Source: an uncultured Clostridium sp. (GTDB taxonomy: Bacteria > Bacillota > Clostridia > Lachnospirales > Lachnospiraceae). From it: DNA of 25,081 bases. The position numbers and the translations under genes were made by a program. The stretch's first letter is position 1. Each line of letters opens with the position of its first letter. Of the stretch, positions 15,509 through 22,491 are shown in pieces. Location: assembly GCA_900543885.1 (NCBI GenBank), contig UQTA01000044.1, forward strand, positions 1 through 25,081, given 5' to 3'. The notes below the pieces were generated by a model, which saw only the letters and a program-made list of their open reading frames with translations, did not search any database and was not told the origin of the DNA.

Positions 15509-16276
15509 ATGAAAAAAACAGCAATTATAACAGGAGCAAGCCGTGGAATCGGATATGCAGCAGCAAAGAAACTGGGAATGGATGGCTGCCAGGTAGTCCT
15601 TTTTGCAACAGGAGAAAAAGAACGTTATAAAGAAGCACTGGAAGCATTGACCCAGGCGGGGATCAGCTGGCATTATGTAAGAGGATCCCTGGACTGTGGA
15701 GAAGACAGAGAACGTCTGATCCGGGAGACAGTGGAACGATTTGGAAGAGTGGACATCCTGGTAAATAATGCCGGGGTTGCGCCAAAAGAGAGAAAGGATC
15801 TGCTGGAAATGACAGAGGAAAGCTTTGACCGCGTTGTTGGGATCAATGCCAAAGGTACCATGTTTCTTACCCAGCTGGCTGCCAGACAGATGATAAAACA
15901 GGAGCAGCTTTTTCAAAGCAGAGGACATATTGTAAATGTGGGTTCATGTTCCGCAGAGGTTTCTTCAACATCCAGGGGAGAGTACTGTGTTTCCAAAGCA
16001 GCTGTTTCCATGCTGACCACATTGTTTGCAGACCGGCTGGCACAGGAGGGCATTCTGGTCAATGAAGTGCGGCCGGGAGTAATCGCCACAGATATGACTA
16101 GCGTTGTTACTGAAAAATATGATAAGATGATCAGAGATGGTGTATTTCCTATTGCACGTTGGGGAAAAGCAGAAGATGTGGCAGAGATGATCGCCTTTTT
16201 CTGCTCTGACCGTGTGCTTTATACCACAGGAAATTACGTGGATGTAGATGGTGGCTTTCACATAAAAAGACTGTAG
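15509..16276 (+). CDS. Short-chain dehydrogenase/reductase
   Basis: The 255-aa protein is a classical SDR: TGASRGIG (residues 8-15) for the dinucleotide, ILVNNAGVAP, catalytic Ser146, Tyr159 and Lys163 (GEYCVSK), and the PG motif in NEVRPGVIATDM. Length and motifs fit 3-oxoacyl-ACP reductase-like enzymes, but the context points to a ketone/alcohol step in the local pathway, not fatty acid synthesis. It follows the OYE gene by 32 bases and precedes the flavoprotein gene by 14 bases, so the three are almost certainly one transcript. Cofactor preference is not obvious; Arg12 in the Gly-rich loop is compatible with NADPH. Confidence 0.92.
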   Translation: MKKTAIITGASRGIGYAAAKKLGMDGCQVVLFATGEKERYKEALEALTQAGISWHYVRGSLDCGEDRERLIRETVERFGRVDILVNNAGVAPKERKDLLEMTEESFDRVVGINAKGTMFLTQLAARQMIKQEQLFQSRGHIVNVGSCSAEVSSTSRGEYCVSKAAVSMLTTLFADRLAQEGILVNEVRPGVIATDMTSVVTEKYDKMIRDGVFPIARWGKAEDVAEMIAFFCSDRVLYTTGNYVDVDGGFHIKRL

Positions 16277-16290
16277 AGGAGGGATTAAAA

Positions 16291-18258
16291 ATGAAACTGA
16301 AGGAGCAAACGATAGCACAGGTGGTCATCGGAAGCGGAGCGGCAGGTTTTCAGTCTGCTTTAAGACTGTACCAGAACGGGGAACGCAGCCTGGCAGTCGT
16401 AACGGAAAATATCAATGCAGGTACGTCCAGAAATACAGGTTCTGATAAGCAGACCTATTATAAGCTGACTTTATCCGGAAAAGATCCGGACAGTGTGGGA
16501 AATATGGCAGAAGACCTGTTTGCAGGCCAGTGTGTAGATGGAGACCAGGCTTTGTGTGAGGCAGCTCTTTCAGCACGTTGTTTTTTTGCCCTTGCAGAAT
16601 TGGGAGTTCCTTTTCCATGTACGGAGCAGGGAGAATTTATGGGATACAAAACAGACCATGACCGTGGAAGAAGAGCCACCAGTGCAGATCCTTACACTTC
16701 AAAATTGATGACAGAAGCCTTGGAAAAAGTGGTAAAAGAAAAGAAAATCCAGATCTTGGACCAGATGCAGGTTATCAGACTGCTTACCTTTGAAGGAAAG
16801 ATAAAAGGGGTACTCTGCCTGGATAAAACGGCGAAAGAGGAATCTTCTTATGTACTGATCTGGTGCGAAAATGTGATCCTGGCTACAGGCGGTCCGGCTG
16901 GAATGTATCATGACAGTGTTTATCCGGTTTCCCAGACAGGATCTTCCGGTATGGCATTTGAAGCGGGAGCTGCGGGAAAAAATCTCACAGAATGGCAGTT
17001 TGGGATGGCGTCTTTAAATCCCAGATGGAATGTAAGCGGTACTTATATGCAGGTGCTTCCAGCTTTTATTTCTACTGATCAGGAAGGAAACGATGAAAAG
17101 GAGTTTCTTTTAGAATACTTTAAGGAACTGCCGGATCTGCTTTCCATGGTTTTTCTGAAAGGATATCAGTGGCCTTTTGATGTAAATAAGGTATTTGGCG
17201 GCTCTTCGGTGATCGACCTTCTGGTATATCAGGAAACCGTCATAAAAGGACGCAGAGTATTTTTAGATTACAGGATCAATCCGGGAAAACGGAAAGAAAG
17301 TGAAGCATTGCCCTACGCATCTTTGCTCCCGGAGGCTTTTGAATATTTAAAACAGGCAGGCGCATGCTTTGGAACTCCCATTGAACGTTTAAAGCATATG
17401 AATGAGCCTGCAATCCATTTCTATAAGGATTACAATGTAGATCTTTATAAAGAACGCCTGGAGATCGCAGTATGTGCCCAGCATAACAACGGCGGCCTTT
17501 CTGCTGACAGCGGGTGGGAAACAGGCATATCCGGTCTGTATGCGGCAGGCGAGGTGTGTGCAAGCCATGGGGTGACCCGCCCCGGCGGAACTGCATTAAA
17601 TGCAGGACAGGTAGGTGCTGTCCGCGCGGCAGAGGGGATCCGCTTAAAGAAAATGTATGAGGCAGAAAAAACAGAAAGGGATCCAAAGGAAGAAAAGATC
17701 CGGGAAAAGCTGAGAAAAGAAGCTTTTGAGAGGATCAGCCTTTCTGAAAATGCAAATGGAAACCAGTCACCGGCGGCTTTGTGGCTGAAAGCTTCCAAAC
17801 GTATGAGTGCTGCAGCCGGTATGATCCGCAGTCGGTCACAGATGGAAGAAGCGTTCAGGGAAACATCAGAGGATATAAGGGATTTTCAGAGAAAAGTAAG
17901 GAAGCCGGAGGTTTCGCAGCTTGCTTTATTTTATAAGCTGTATGATATGCTTCTTTCCCAGAAGGTCTATCTTTTTGCTATGTTGGATTACGCAAAAGCA
18001 GGAGGCGCCAGCAGAGGATCCGCATTGTATACAGATCCCCAGGGGGAATTGCCAGGATTTAAAGGCTGCGAACCTTTTGGAGAACTTTACCGCTGCAAGC
18101 TGGATCAGAAAACCCATGGAAAAGAAGTGCAGGAAGTTGTTTTAAAAGATGGAGAGCCGGTTTCATCCAGACGTCCGGTGCGTCCGATCCCGGAAGTGGA
18201 TTATTTTTTTGAAAATCAATGGCGTGCATACAGAAAACGGGCCGGGATCGACGGATAA
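16291..18258 (+). CDS. Fumarate reductase/succinate dehydrogenase-like FAD flavoprotein
   Basis: The 655-aa protein opens with a dinucleotide-binding fold, VVIGSGAAGFQSALRL (from about residue 11), and has the general layout of the fumarate reductase / L-aspartate oxidase / ketosteroid dehydrogenase superfamily. Candidate catalytic residues are His123 in TDHDRGRRATSADPYT, His398 in CAQHNNGGLSAD and Arg430 in GVTRPGGTALNAGQVGA, next to the FAD-binding GLYAAGEVC. There is no Tat or Sec signal and no FMN-binding domain, so it is a cytoplasmic soluble enzyme unlike the exported respiratory reductases. GAGGAGGG precedes the ATG. It is the last gene before a strong terminator. Likely role: a dehydrogenation or C=C reduction on the same substrate, or electron supply to the OYE. 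The substrate is unknown. Confidence 0.85.
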   Translation: MKLKEQTIAQVVIGSGAAGFQSALRLYQNGERSLAVVTENINAGTSRNTGSDKQTYYKLTLSGKDPDSVGNMAEDLFAGQCVDGDQALCEAALSARCFFALAELGVPFPCTEQGEFMGYKTDHDRGRRATSADPYTSKLMTEALEKVVKEKKIQILDQMQVIRLLTFEGKIKGVLCLDKTAKEESSYVLIWCENVILATGGPAGMYHDSVYPVSQTGSSGMAFEAGAAGKNLTEWQFGMASLNPRWNVSGTYMQVLPAFISTDQEGNDEKEFLLEYFKELPDLLSMVFLKGYQWPFDVNKVFGGSSVIDLLVYQETVIKGRRVFLDYRINPGKRKESEALPYASLLPEAFEYLKQAGACFGTPIERLKHMNEPAIHFYKDYNVDLYKERLEIAVCAQHNNGGLSADSGWETGISGLYAAGEVCASHGVTRPGGTALNAGQVGAVRAAEGIRLKKMYEAEKTERDPKEEKIREKLRKEAFERISLSENANGNQSPAALWLKASKRMSAAAGMIRSRSQMEEAFRETSEDIRDFQRKVRKPEVSQLALFYKLYDMLLSQKVYLFAMLDYAKAGGASRGSALYTDPQGELPGFKGCEPFGELYRCKLDQKTHGKEVQEVVLKDGEPVSSRRPVRPIPEVDYFFENQWRAYRKRAGIDG

Positions 18259-18299
18259 TTATAAAAAAACTATTAAAATTTAAAAATGTCAAAATAAAC

Positions 18300-18346
18300 A
18301 AAGCTATTGGGAAAAAATAGTAAGTATATTTCCCAATAGCTTTTTA
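18300..18346 (+). terminator. Strong terminator closing the amidohydrolase-to-flavoprotein cluster
   Basis: AAAGCTATTGGGAAA (18300-18314) pairs perfectly with 18329-18343 over 15 bp, followed by a T-run. It separates the enzyme cluster from the TRAP operon. Confidence 0.92.
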
Positions 18347-18348
18347 AC

Positions 18349-18413
18349 TTGTATACAACCTTTGTTAATCATATACAAATATCGGAGTTGTATTTTGTGC
18401 GATTTTATTGTAT
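18349..18413. promoter_or_regulatory. Cluster of TTGTAT/ATACAA half-sites upstream of the TRAP operon
   Basis: A perfect 10-bp palindrome TTGTATACAA (18349-18358) is followed by ATACAA (18373-18378), TTGTAT (18388-18393) and TTGTAT (18408-18413). The last two are 20 bases apart, about two helical turns. The palindrome resembles GntR-type operators (the Bacillus GntR site has the same core). No gntR-like gene is in the window, so the binder is unknown. The remainder of the 343-base gap between 18259 and 18601 holds the terminator, the promoter and AT-rich leader, and no gene. Confidence 0.45.
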
Positions 18414-18503
18414 AAAACCAGTTGCTATTCGAAAAAAAATATGATAGTATTTTTATAGATTCTTAACACAACCGATTGCAAAGAAAAAATCACACAAAAA
18501 ACC

Positions 18504-18532
18504 TTGAAAACAGGTTAGAATTTTGTTAAAAT
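18504..18532 (+). promoter_or_regulatory. Probable promoter of the TRAP operon
   Basis: TTGAAA (18504-18509) and TAAAAT (18527-18532) each match consensus at five of six positions with an ideal 17-base spacer. Transcription would start near 18540, giving a leader of about 60 bases. A weaker alternative is TTGCTA (18422-18427) with TAGTAT (18445-18450). Confidence 0.6.
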
Positions 18533-18601
18533 TGTGTATGAAATTGAGATTTGCAGACACGCAAGTGACTGTAAAAATAAAAGAGAGAAGGAAGTAGAAG
18601 T

Positions 18602-19714
18602 ATGAAAAAAAGGTTAGCATTAGTACTGGCAGGCGTTATGATGGTTTCATCATTAGCTGGATGTGGATCTTCCAAGCCAGCAGAGACAACTGCAGCAGCT
18701 GCAGCAAGTGAGACAACCGCAGCAGCAGGCGATGCAAAAGAAGAGACAACAGAGGCAGCAAAATCAGATGTAACTCCAGAGTTAAATCTGATCATCGCTT
18801 CCAACCAGACTTCTTTAGACAACCCATATTCCTATGGTATGGACAAGTTCAAAGAGGTAGTTGAGGATGTTTCCGGCGGAAAGATCGCTGTAACTGTACA
18901 TAAGGGAACCTTAGGCGAGAACGAGAACGAGCTGATCGAGAAACTGGAAATGGGCGCTGCATCTATGGTAGTTGCTTCCCCAGGTTTCATGACCGCTATC
19001 GGTGTTCCGGAAGTAGATATCTTCTCACTGGAATATCTGTTCAACAGCTTTGATCACTGGGAGAAGTGCTTAGATGGCGAATTCGGTGACAAGATGAAAG
19101 AAGTTGTTAAGGAAAAGACTGGAAACAACTTCCGTATCATGGCTTACTGGAGCTCCTCTGTTCGTGATTACTATGGCAAAAAGCCAGTTACCAAGCCAGA
19201 TGATTTAAAGGGTATGACAATCCGTACTCAGTCTTCTCAGGTACAGCAGGACTTCTGGAAGGCTTGCGGCGCTATCCCAACATCTGTAGCATGGGGCGAA
19301 TTATACCAGGCATTACAGCAGGGCGTTGTTGATTCCGCTGAGAATGACTACACCAGCTTTATGTTAAAAGAGCATCACAAGACTCCAAACGGTCACTACA
19401 TCTCTGAAACACATCATGACTACACCACTCGTCTGTTACTGATGAACGGCGATTTCTATGATGGTCTGACTGATGAGCAGAAGGGCTGGATCGATGAAGC
19501 TGTTAAGGCTTGTACCGAAGAAGAGCGTCAGGTAGTTTACCGTATGTTCAAAGAGTCCAAAGAGAAAGTTATCGCTGATGGCGCAGAAGTTACCAACTTT
19601 GAAGATGTTGATATCGACGCATTCAAGGCACTGGCTCTTCCAATCCAGGATAAGTTCGCAGCTGATAACAACATGACCGAAGAGTTAGAGATGATCCGTG
19701 CAGCAGCAGAATAA
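18602..19714 (+). CDS. TRAP transporter substrate-binding lipoprotein, DctP type
   Basis: The 370-aa protein has a lipoprotein signal (MKKRLALVLAGVMM, lipobox SLAGC, Cys21), then a Thr/Ala/Glu-rich linker to about residue 60. The DctP fold follows: FKEVVEDVSGGKIAVTVHKG, LGENENELIEKLEMGAASMV and DLKGMTIRTQSS. Arg208 in that last segment is at the position where TRAP binding proteins clamp the substrate carboxylate. YQALQQGVVDSAEND is another family landmark. It captures an organic acid outside the cell and hands it to the DctQM membrane pair. Codons are strongly biased to TTC, AAC, CGT and GGC, unlike the neighbouring enzymes, which suggests high expression. The ligand is unknown, but the adjoining catabolic cluster suggests its substrate. 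Confidence 0.93.
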   Translation: MKKRLALVLAGVMMVSSLAGCGSSKPAETTAAAAASETTAAAGDAKEETTEAAKSDVTPELNLIIASNQTSLDNPYSYGMDKFKEVVEDVSGGKIAVTVHKGTLGENENELIEKLEMGAASMVVASPGFMTAIGVPEVDIFSLEYLFNSFDHWEKCLDGEFGDKMKEVVKEKTGNNFRIMAYWSSSVRDYYGKKPVTKPDDLKGMTIRTQSSQVQQDFWKACGAIPTSVAWGELYQALQQGVVDSAENDYTSFMLKEHHKTPNGHYISETHHDYTTRLLLMNGDFYDGLTDEQKGWIDEAVKACTEEERQVVYRMFKESKEKVIADGAEVTNFEDVDIDAFKALALPIQDKFAADNNMTEELEMIRAAAE

Positions 19715-19761
19715 TCTGTAAGCAAAACGGGTTAAGATTTAAGAAACAAACAAAATTAAAT

Positions 19762-19818
19762 GGATCAGATATTCCTGATCCGGAGGATATCAGCCATCTG
19801 GGCGACTGGATGGCTGAT
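19762..19818 (+). promoter_or_regulatory. Two stem-loops between dctP-type and dctQ-type genes
   Basis: GGATCAG (19762-19768) pairs with CTGATCC (19775-19781), and ATCAGCCATC (19789-19798) pairs with GATGGCTGAT (19809-19818). There is no T-run behind the second. Hairpins after a binding-protein gene commonly attenuate transcription or protect the upstream message, so the binding protein is made in excess of the membrane subunits. Confidence 0.65.
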
Positions 19819-19875
19819 GTTAGGTTTAAAAGAGTGTTAATATGGTGTTAAGATTTCCTGAAAGGAGAACACATT

Positions 19876-20361
19876 ATGAAGAAAGCAATTGAATGGATGC
19901 AGAAGATCCAGATTGCTGTAGGAGGATTTTTCCTTTGCATCTTCCTTCTTACAGTAGTATTCCAGATGCTCTCTCGTTACATCGGCATCGCAGCAACCTG
20001 GACTGAGGACGTATCTATGTATTCCTTTATCTGGGCTGTATTTATGGGCGCAGGAGCTATGGTTTATGAAAAACGTCACTTTGCGTTTACTTCCGTCAGC
20101 GATATGCTGAAAAACGAGAAAATTAAGAGCATATTAGCAATCATCATCTCTCTTATTATGCTGGTGTTTGCTGTATTAATGGCTTATTATGGTTATAAAT
20201 TAACACAGAAGTTCTGGAACTATACCTGGACCAATATTCCGTCCTTTAAGCGTGGACCTACATGGACCTGCCTTCCAATCTGTGGTGTAACCTCAGCTAT
20301 TTACCTGATCGCGCAGATCATTGAAGAAATCGGTGCTGTTACGAAAGGAGACAACAAGTAA
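19876..20361 (+). CDS. TRAP transporter small permease, DctQ type
   Basis: The 161-aa protein has four predicted membrane segments (about residues 12-34, 48-66, 85-110 and 134-154). It has the family features SRYIGIAATWTEDVSMYSFI in the first half, with the Trp-Thr-Glu-Asp motif, then GAGAMVYEKRHFAFTSVSDM. DctQ is the scaffold and structural partner of the large permease in Na+-driven uptake. GAAAGGAG precedes the ATG. Its stop codon TAA shares an A with the start of the next gene (TAATG), so the two are translationally coupled. Confidence 0.92.
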   Translation: MKKAIEWMQKIQIAVGGFFLCIFLLTVVFQMLSRYIGIAATWTEDVSMYSFIWAVFMGAGAMVYEKRHFAFTSVSDMLKNEKIKSILAIIISLIMLVFAVLMAYYGYKLTQKFWNYTWTNIPSFKRGPTWTCLPICGVTSAIYLIAQIIEEIGAVTKGDNK

Positions 20362-21647
20362 TGGGTGTTTTATTAGTAGTAATGTTTATCGCTTTTGTTG
20401 CCATTGGTGTGCCGATTTCATTCGCACTTGGTGTTGTATCTTTTACCGGTATCGCATCTCTGGGACAGATTCCAAATTTAGTTGTATTCCAGAAAATGTT
20501 TAATGGTCTGAACAGCTTTACACTGTTAGCTGTTCCGCTGTTTATCCTTGCAGCAAACCTTATGAACGAAGGTGAGATCACTGAAAAGCTGATCGACTGC
20601 TGTAACTCTTTAGTTGGACACCTTCGCGGTGGTCTTGCTTATTCAAACGTACTTGTATCCATGATCTTCGCTGGTATCTCCGGTTCTTCCCAGGCAGATA
20701 CTGCTGGTGTTGGTAAGATCTTTATTCCTGCAATGGAGAAGCAGGGATATGACAAAGGAACATCTGTTGGCGTTACCGCAGCATCTTCTACATTAGGTTC
20801 CATTATCCCTCCAAGTATCACCATGGTCGTTTACGCAGGTATTGCTAACGTAAGTACAGGTGCGCTGTTCATGTCAGGTCTGGTTCCTGGTATCTTACTT
20901 GGTCTGGCTATGATGGCAGTTATTAAATATTATTCCAAGAGAAAGAACTTCCCTAAGTGTGAGAGAGTTCCGTTTAAGGAAGTATGCCGCAGAACGTTCC
21001 AGTCTCTGCCAGCACTGCTTACTCCTATCATCCTGATCGGTGGTATTGTCAGCGGTCTGTTTACTCCTACTGAGTCTGCAGCATTTGCATGTATGTATGC
21101 ATTATTGGTTGGTATCTTCTTCTATAAAACAATCAAGGTTAAGAACCTGCCTCGTATCCTGATCGAGACTATGAAGCTGTCTTCTCTGTCTCTGTTCGCT
21201 TTAGCTACAGCAAACGCATTAGGCGAGTTATTAGCTTACTATCAGCTGAATGTAGTTGTACAGAACTTCTTCGCTAACATGCCAGGCGGAAGACTGGTAT
21301 TCCTCCTTGTAGTAGTTGCATTCTTTATGTTTGTGGGTACTTTCATGGATGCTGTTCCGGCGATGATCCTGTTCGTTCCGATCATCCTTCCTGCAGCTAC
21401 TTCTTTAGGCGTAAGCCCGATCATCCTTGGCCTGATCATCGTTGTTACTCTGGCTCTTGGTCTGGTAACTCCACCTTATGGTCTGTGCCTGCTGATCGCT
21501 TCTTCTATCAGTGGTATTACCATTGAGGATGCATTTAAGGGAACTCTTCCTTATTTCTTATCCTCTATCGCAGTACTGCTGCTGTTAGTAATCTTCCCGA
21601 ACTTCTGGCTGGCTATTCCGGCTACATTGTTCCCGGGACTGTTCTAA
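20361..21647 (+). CDS. TRAP transporter large permease, DctM type
   Basis: The 428-aa protein is a member of the ion transporter superfamily with about 12 membrane segments. Typical landmarks are AVPLFILAANLMNEGEITEK LIDCCNSLVGHLRGG, ISGSSQADTAGVGKIFIPAM, AASSTLGSIIPPSITMVVYA, GLFTPTESAAFACMYALLVG and LGLVTPPYGLCLLIASSISG. It is the transport channel, using a Na+ gradient to take up the acid brought by the DctP-type protein. Length is standard and no residue appears missing. Translation is coupled to the DctQ gene through TAATG. A strong terminator follows. Confidence 0.94.
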   Translation: MGVLLVVMFIAFVAIGVPISFALGVVSFTGIASLGQIPNLVVFQKMFNGLNSFTLLAVPLFILAANLMNEGEITEKLIDCCNSLVGHLRGGLAYSNVLVSMIFAGISGSSQADTAGVGKIFIPAMEKQGYDKGTSVGVTAASSTLGSIIPPSITMVVYAGIANVSTGALFMSGLVPGILLGLAMMAVIKYYSKRKNFPKCERVPFKEVCRRTFQSLPALLTPIILIGGIVSGLFTPTESAAFACMYALLVGIFFYKTIKVKNLPRILIETMKLSSLSLFALATANALGELLAYYQLNVVVQNFFANMPGGRLVFLLVVVAFFMFVGTFMDAVPAMILFVPIILPAATSLGVSPIILGLIIVVTLALGLVTPPYGLCLLIASSISGITIEDAFKGTLPYFLSSIAVLLLLVIFPNFWLAIPATLFPGLF

Positions 21648-21667
21648 TCAACAGAAAACATGAAAAT

Positions 21668-21711
21668 AAAAACTGTCGCAGAATAGAAAACTGTTTTGCG
21701 GCAGTTTTTTT
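21668..21711 (+). terminator. Terminator of the TRAP operon
   Basis: AAAAACTGTCGC (21668-21679) pairs with GCGGCAGTTTTT (21698-21709), with one G-U pair, followed by a T-run. It closes the dctPQM-type operon. Confidence 0.9.
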
Positions 21712-21826
21712 GTAATGAGTTCTATTGTCTGTATGTTATGAATGTGTTAATATAAAAGCAAAGCGTAAATACGGATGCTCACAATACAACAAAAGCAAGC
21801 GGCTGCACAGAAAGGGGACATAGAAA

Positions 21827-22298
21827 ATGAGCTTGTTATGGCTGGAATATGAAAAAGAGTTTAAAGATCTGGTAGAAACTTCTTTTCAGTGTGAAAAGGA
21901 AGCGAACCCGGAATATTTTTCAAAATTAGATAGAAAACAGGGAATTTTATGTGGAAGATGCAGCTGTTATTTCCGGGGTACTGGTCAATCTTCAAAAAGA
22001 AGGTTTTCTGATTGAAATGGATGATTTCGGAACAGGTGAATCTTCTCTTGCAATGGTTGCCAACATGCCGGTTGATTACCTGAAACTGAACCGCCAGTTT
22101 GTTACAGCAGATATTACAGATCCGCGCCACAGAGAAGTGATCCGTCTGATCATCAATATGGCAAAAGCATTGGACATTAAAGTGATCTCTGAAGGGATCG
22201 AAACGAAAGGACAGGCAGAAATGCTGTATAGTCTGGGCTGCGATTATGCCCAGGGATATTATTTCGGCAAACCGGTTCCTGTGGAGGAATTCTTTTAA
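21827..22298 (+). pseudogene. Remnant of an EAL-domain (cyclic di-GMP phosphodiesterase-like) gene
   Basis: A ribosome binding site (AAAGGGG) and ATG at 21827 start a frame reading MSLLWLEYEKEFKDLVETSF. After about 40 residues the matching frame is lost. From about 21930, in another frame, comes the C-terminal half of an EAL domain: IEMDDFGTGESSLAMVANMP with DYLKLNRQFV, VISEGIETKGQAEMLYSLGC and DYAQGYYFGKPVPVEEFF. The EAL motif itself and the first metal-binding half are missing, so the product cannot hydrolyse cyclic di-GMP. An internal deletion with a frame change joined the start of the gene to its end. The origin of the N-terminal stub is not recognised. The fragment ends in the TTTTAAAT repeat of the adjacent small element. 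Confidence 0.75.
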
Positions 22299-22459
22299 AT
22301 GTTACAGTTCAGCCTTGCATCTTCTTGCCCGCTTGCAGCGGACAAGAAGCTTTGGGCGTCTGCCTTATGAAGATTTAGCGCCAAAAGCACTTATGAAAAC
22401 AAGTTTTCAACGTACTTTTAACCCTAAATCTTCGCAAGGCTGAACTGTAACTTTTAAAT
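22293..22459. mobile_element. MITE-like element with 18-bp terminal inverted repeats and 8-bp flanking duplication
   Basis: GTTACAGTTCAGCCTTGC (22301-22318) and its exact reverse complement (22434-22451) bound a 151-bp segment. TTTTAAAT stands directly outside both ends (22293-22300 and 22452-22459), as expected for a target-site duplication. The inside is highly folded: CTTCTTG.CCGCT pairs with AGCGG.CAAGAAG (22321-22349), GAAGATTTAG (22369-22378) pairs with CTAAATCTTC (22424-22433), and GAAAAC/GTTTTC forms a tip hairpin (22395-22408). No coding frame is credible. It would need a transposase from elsewhere. As transcribed RNA it would form a multi-branch structure and could act as a terminator between the EAL remnant and the isomerase gene. 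Confidence 0.75.
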
Positions 22460-22491
22460 AAATCAGACAAATAACGAAAGGATGTATACAT

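Noticed and set aside
22246..22443. Short open frame running through the MITE-like element
   Set aside because: It overlaps the EAL remnant out of frame and reads through inverted repeats; there is no ribosome site and no recognisable protein.
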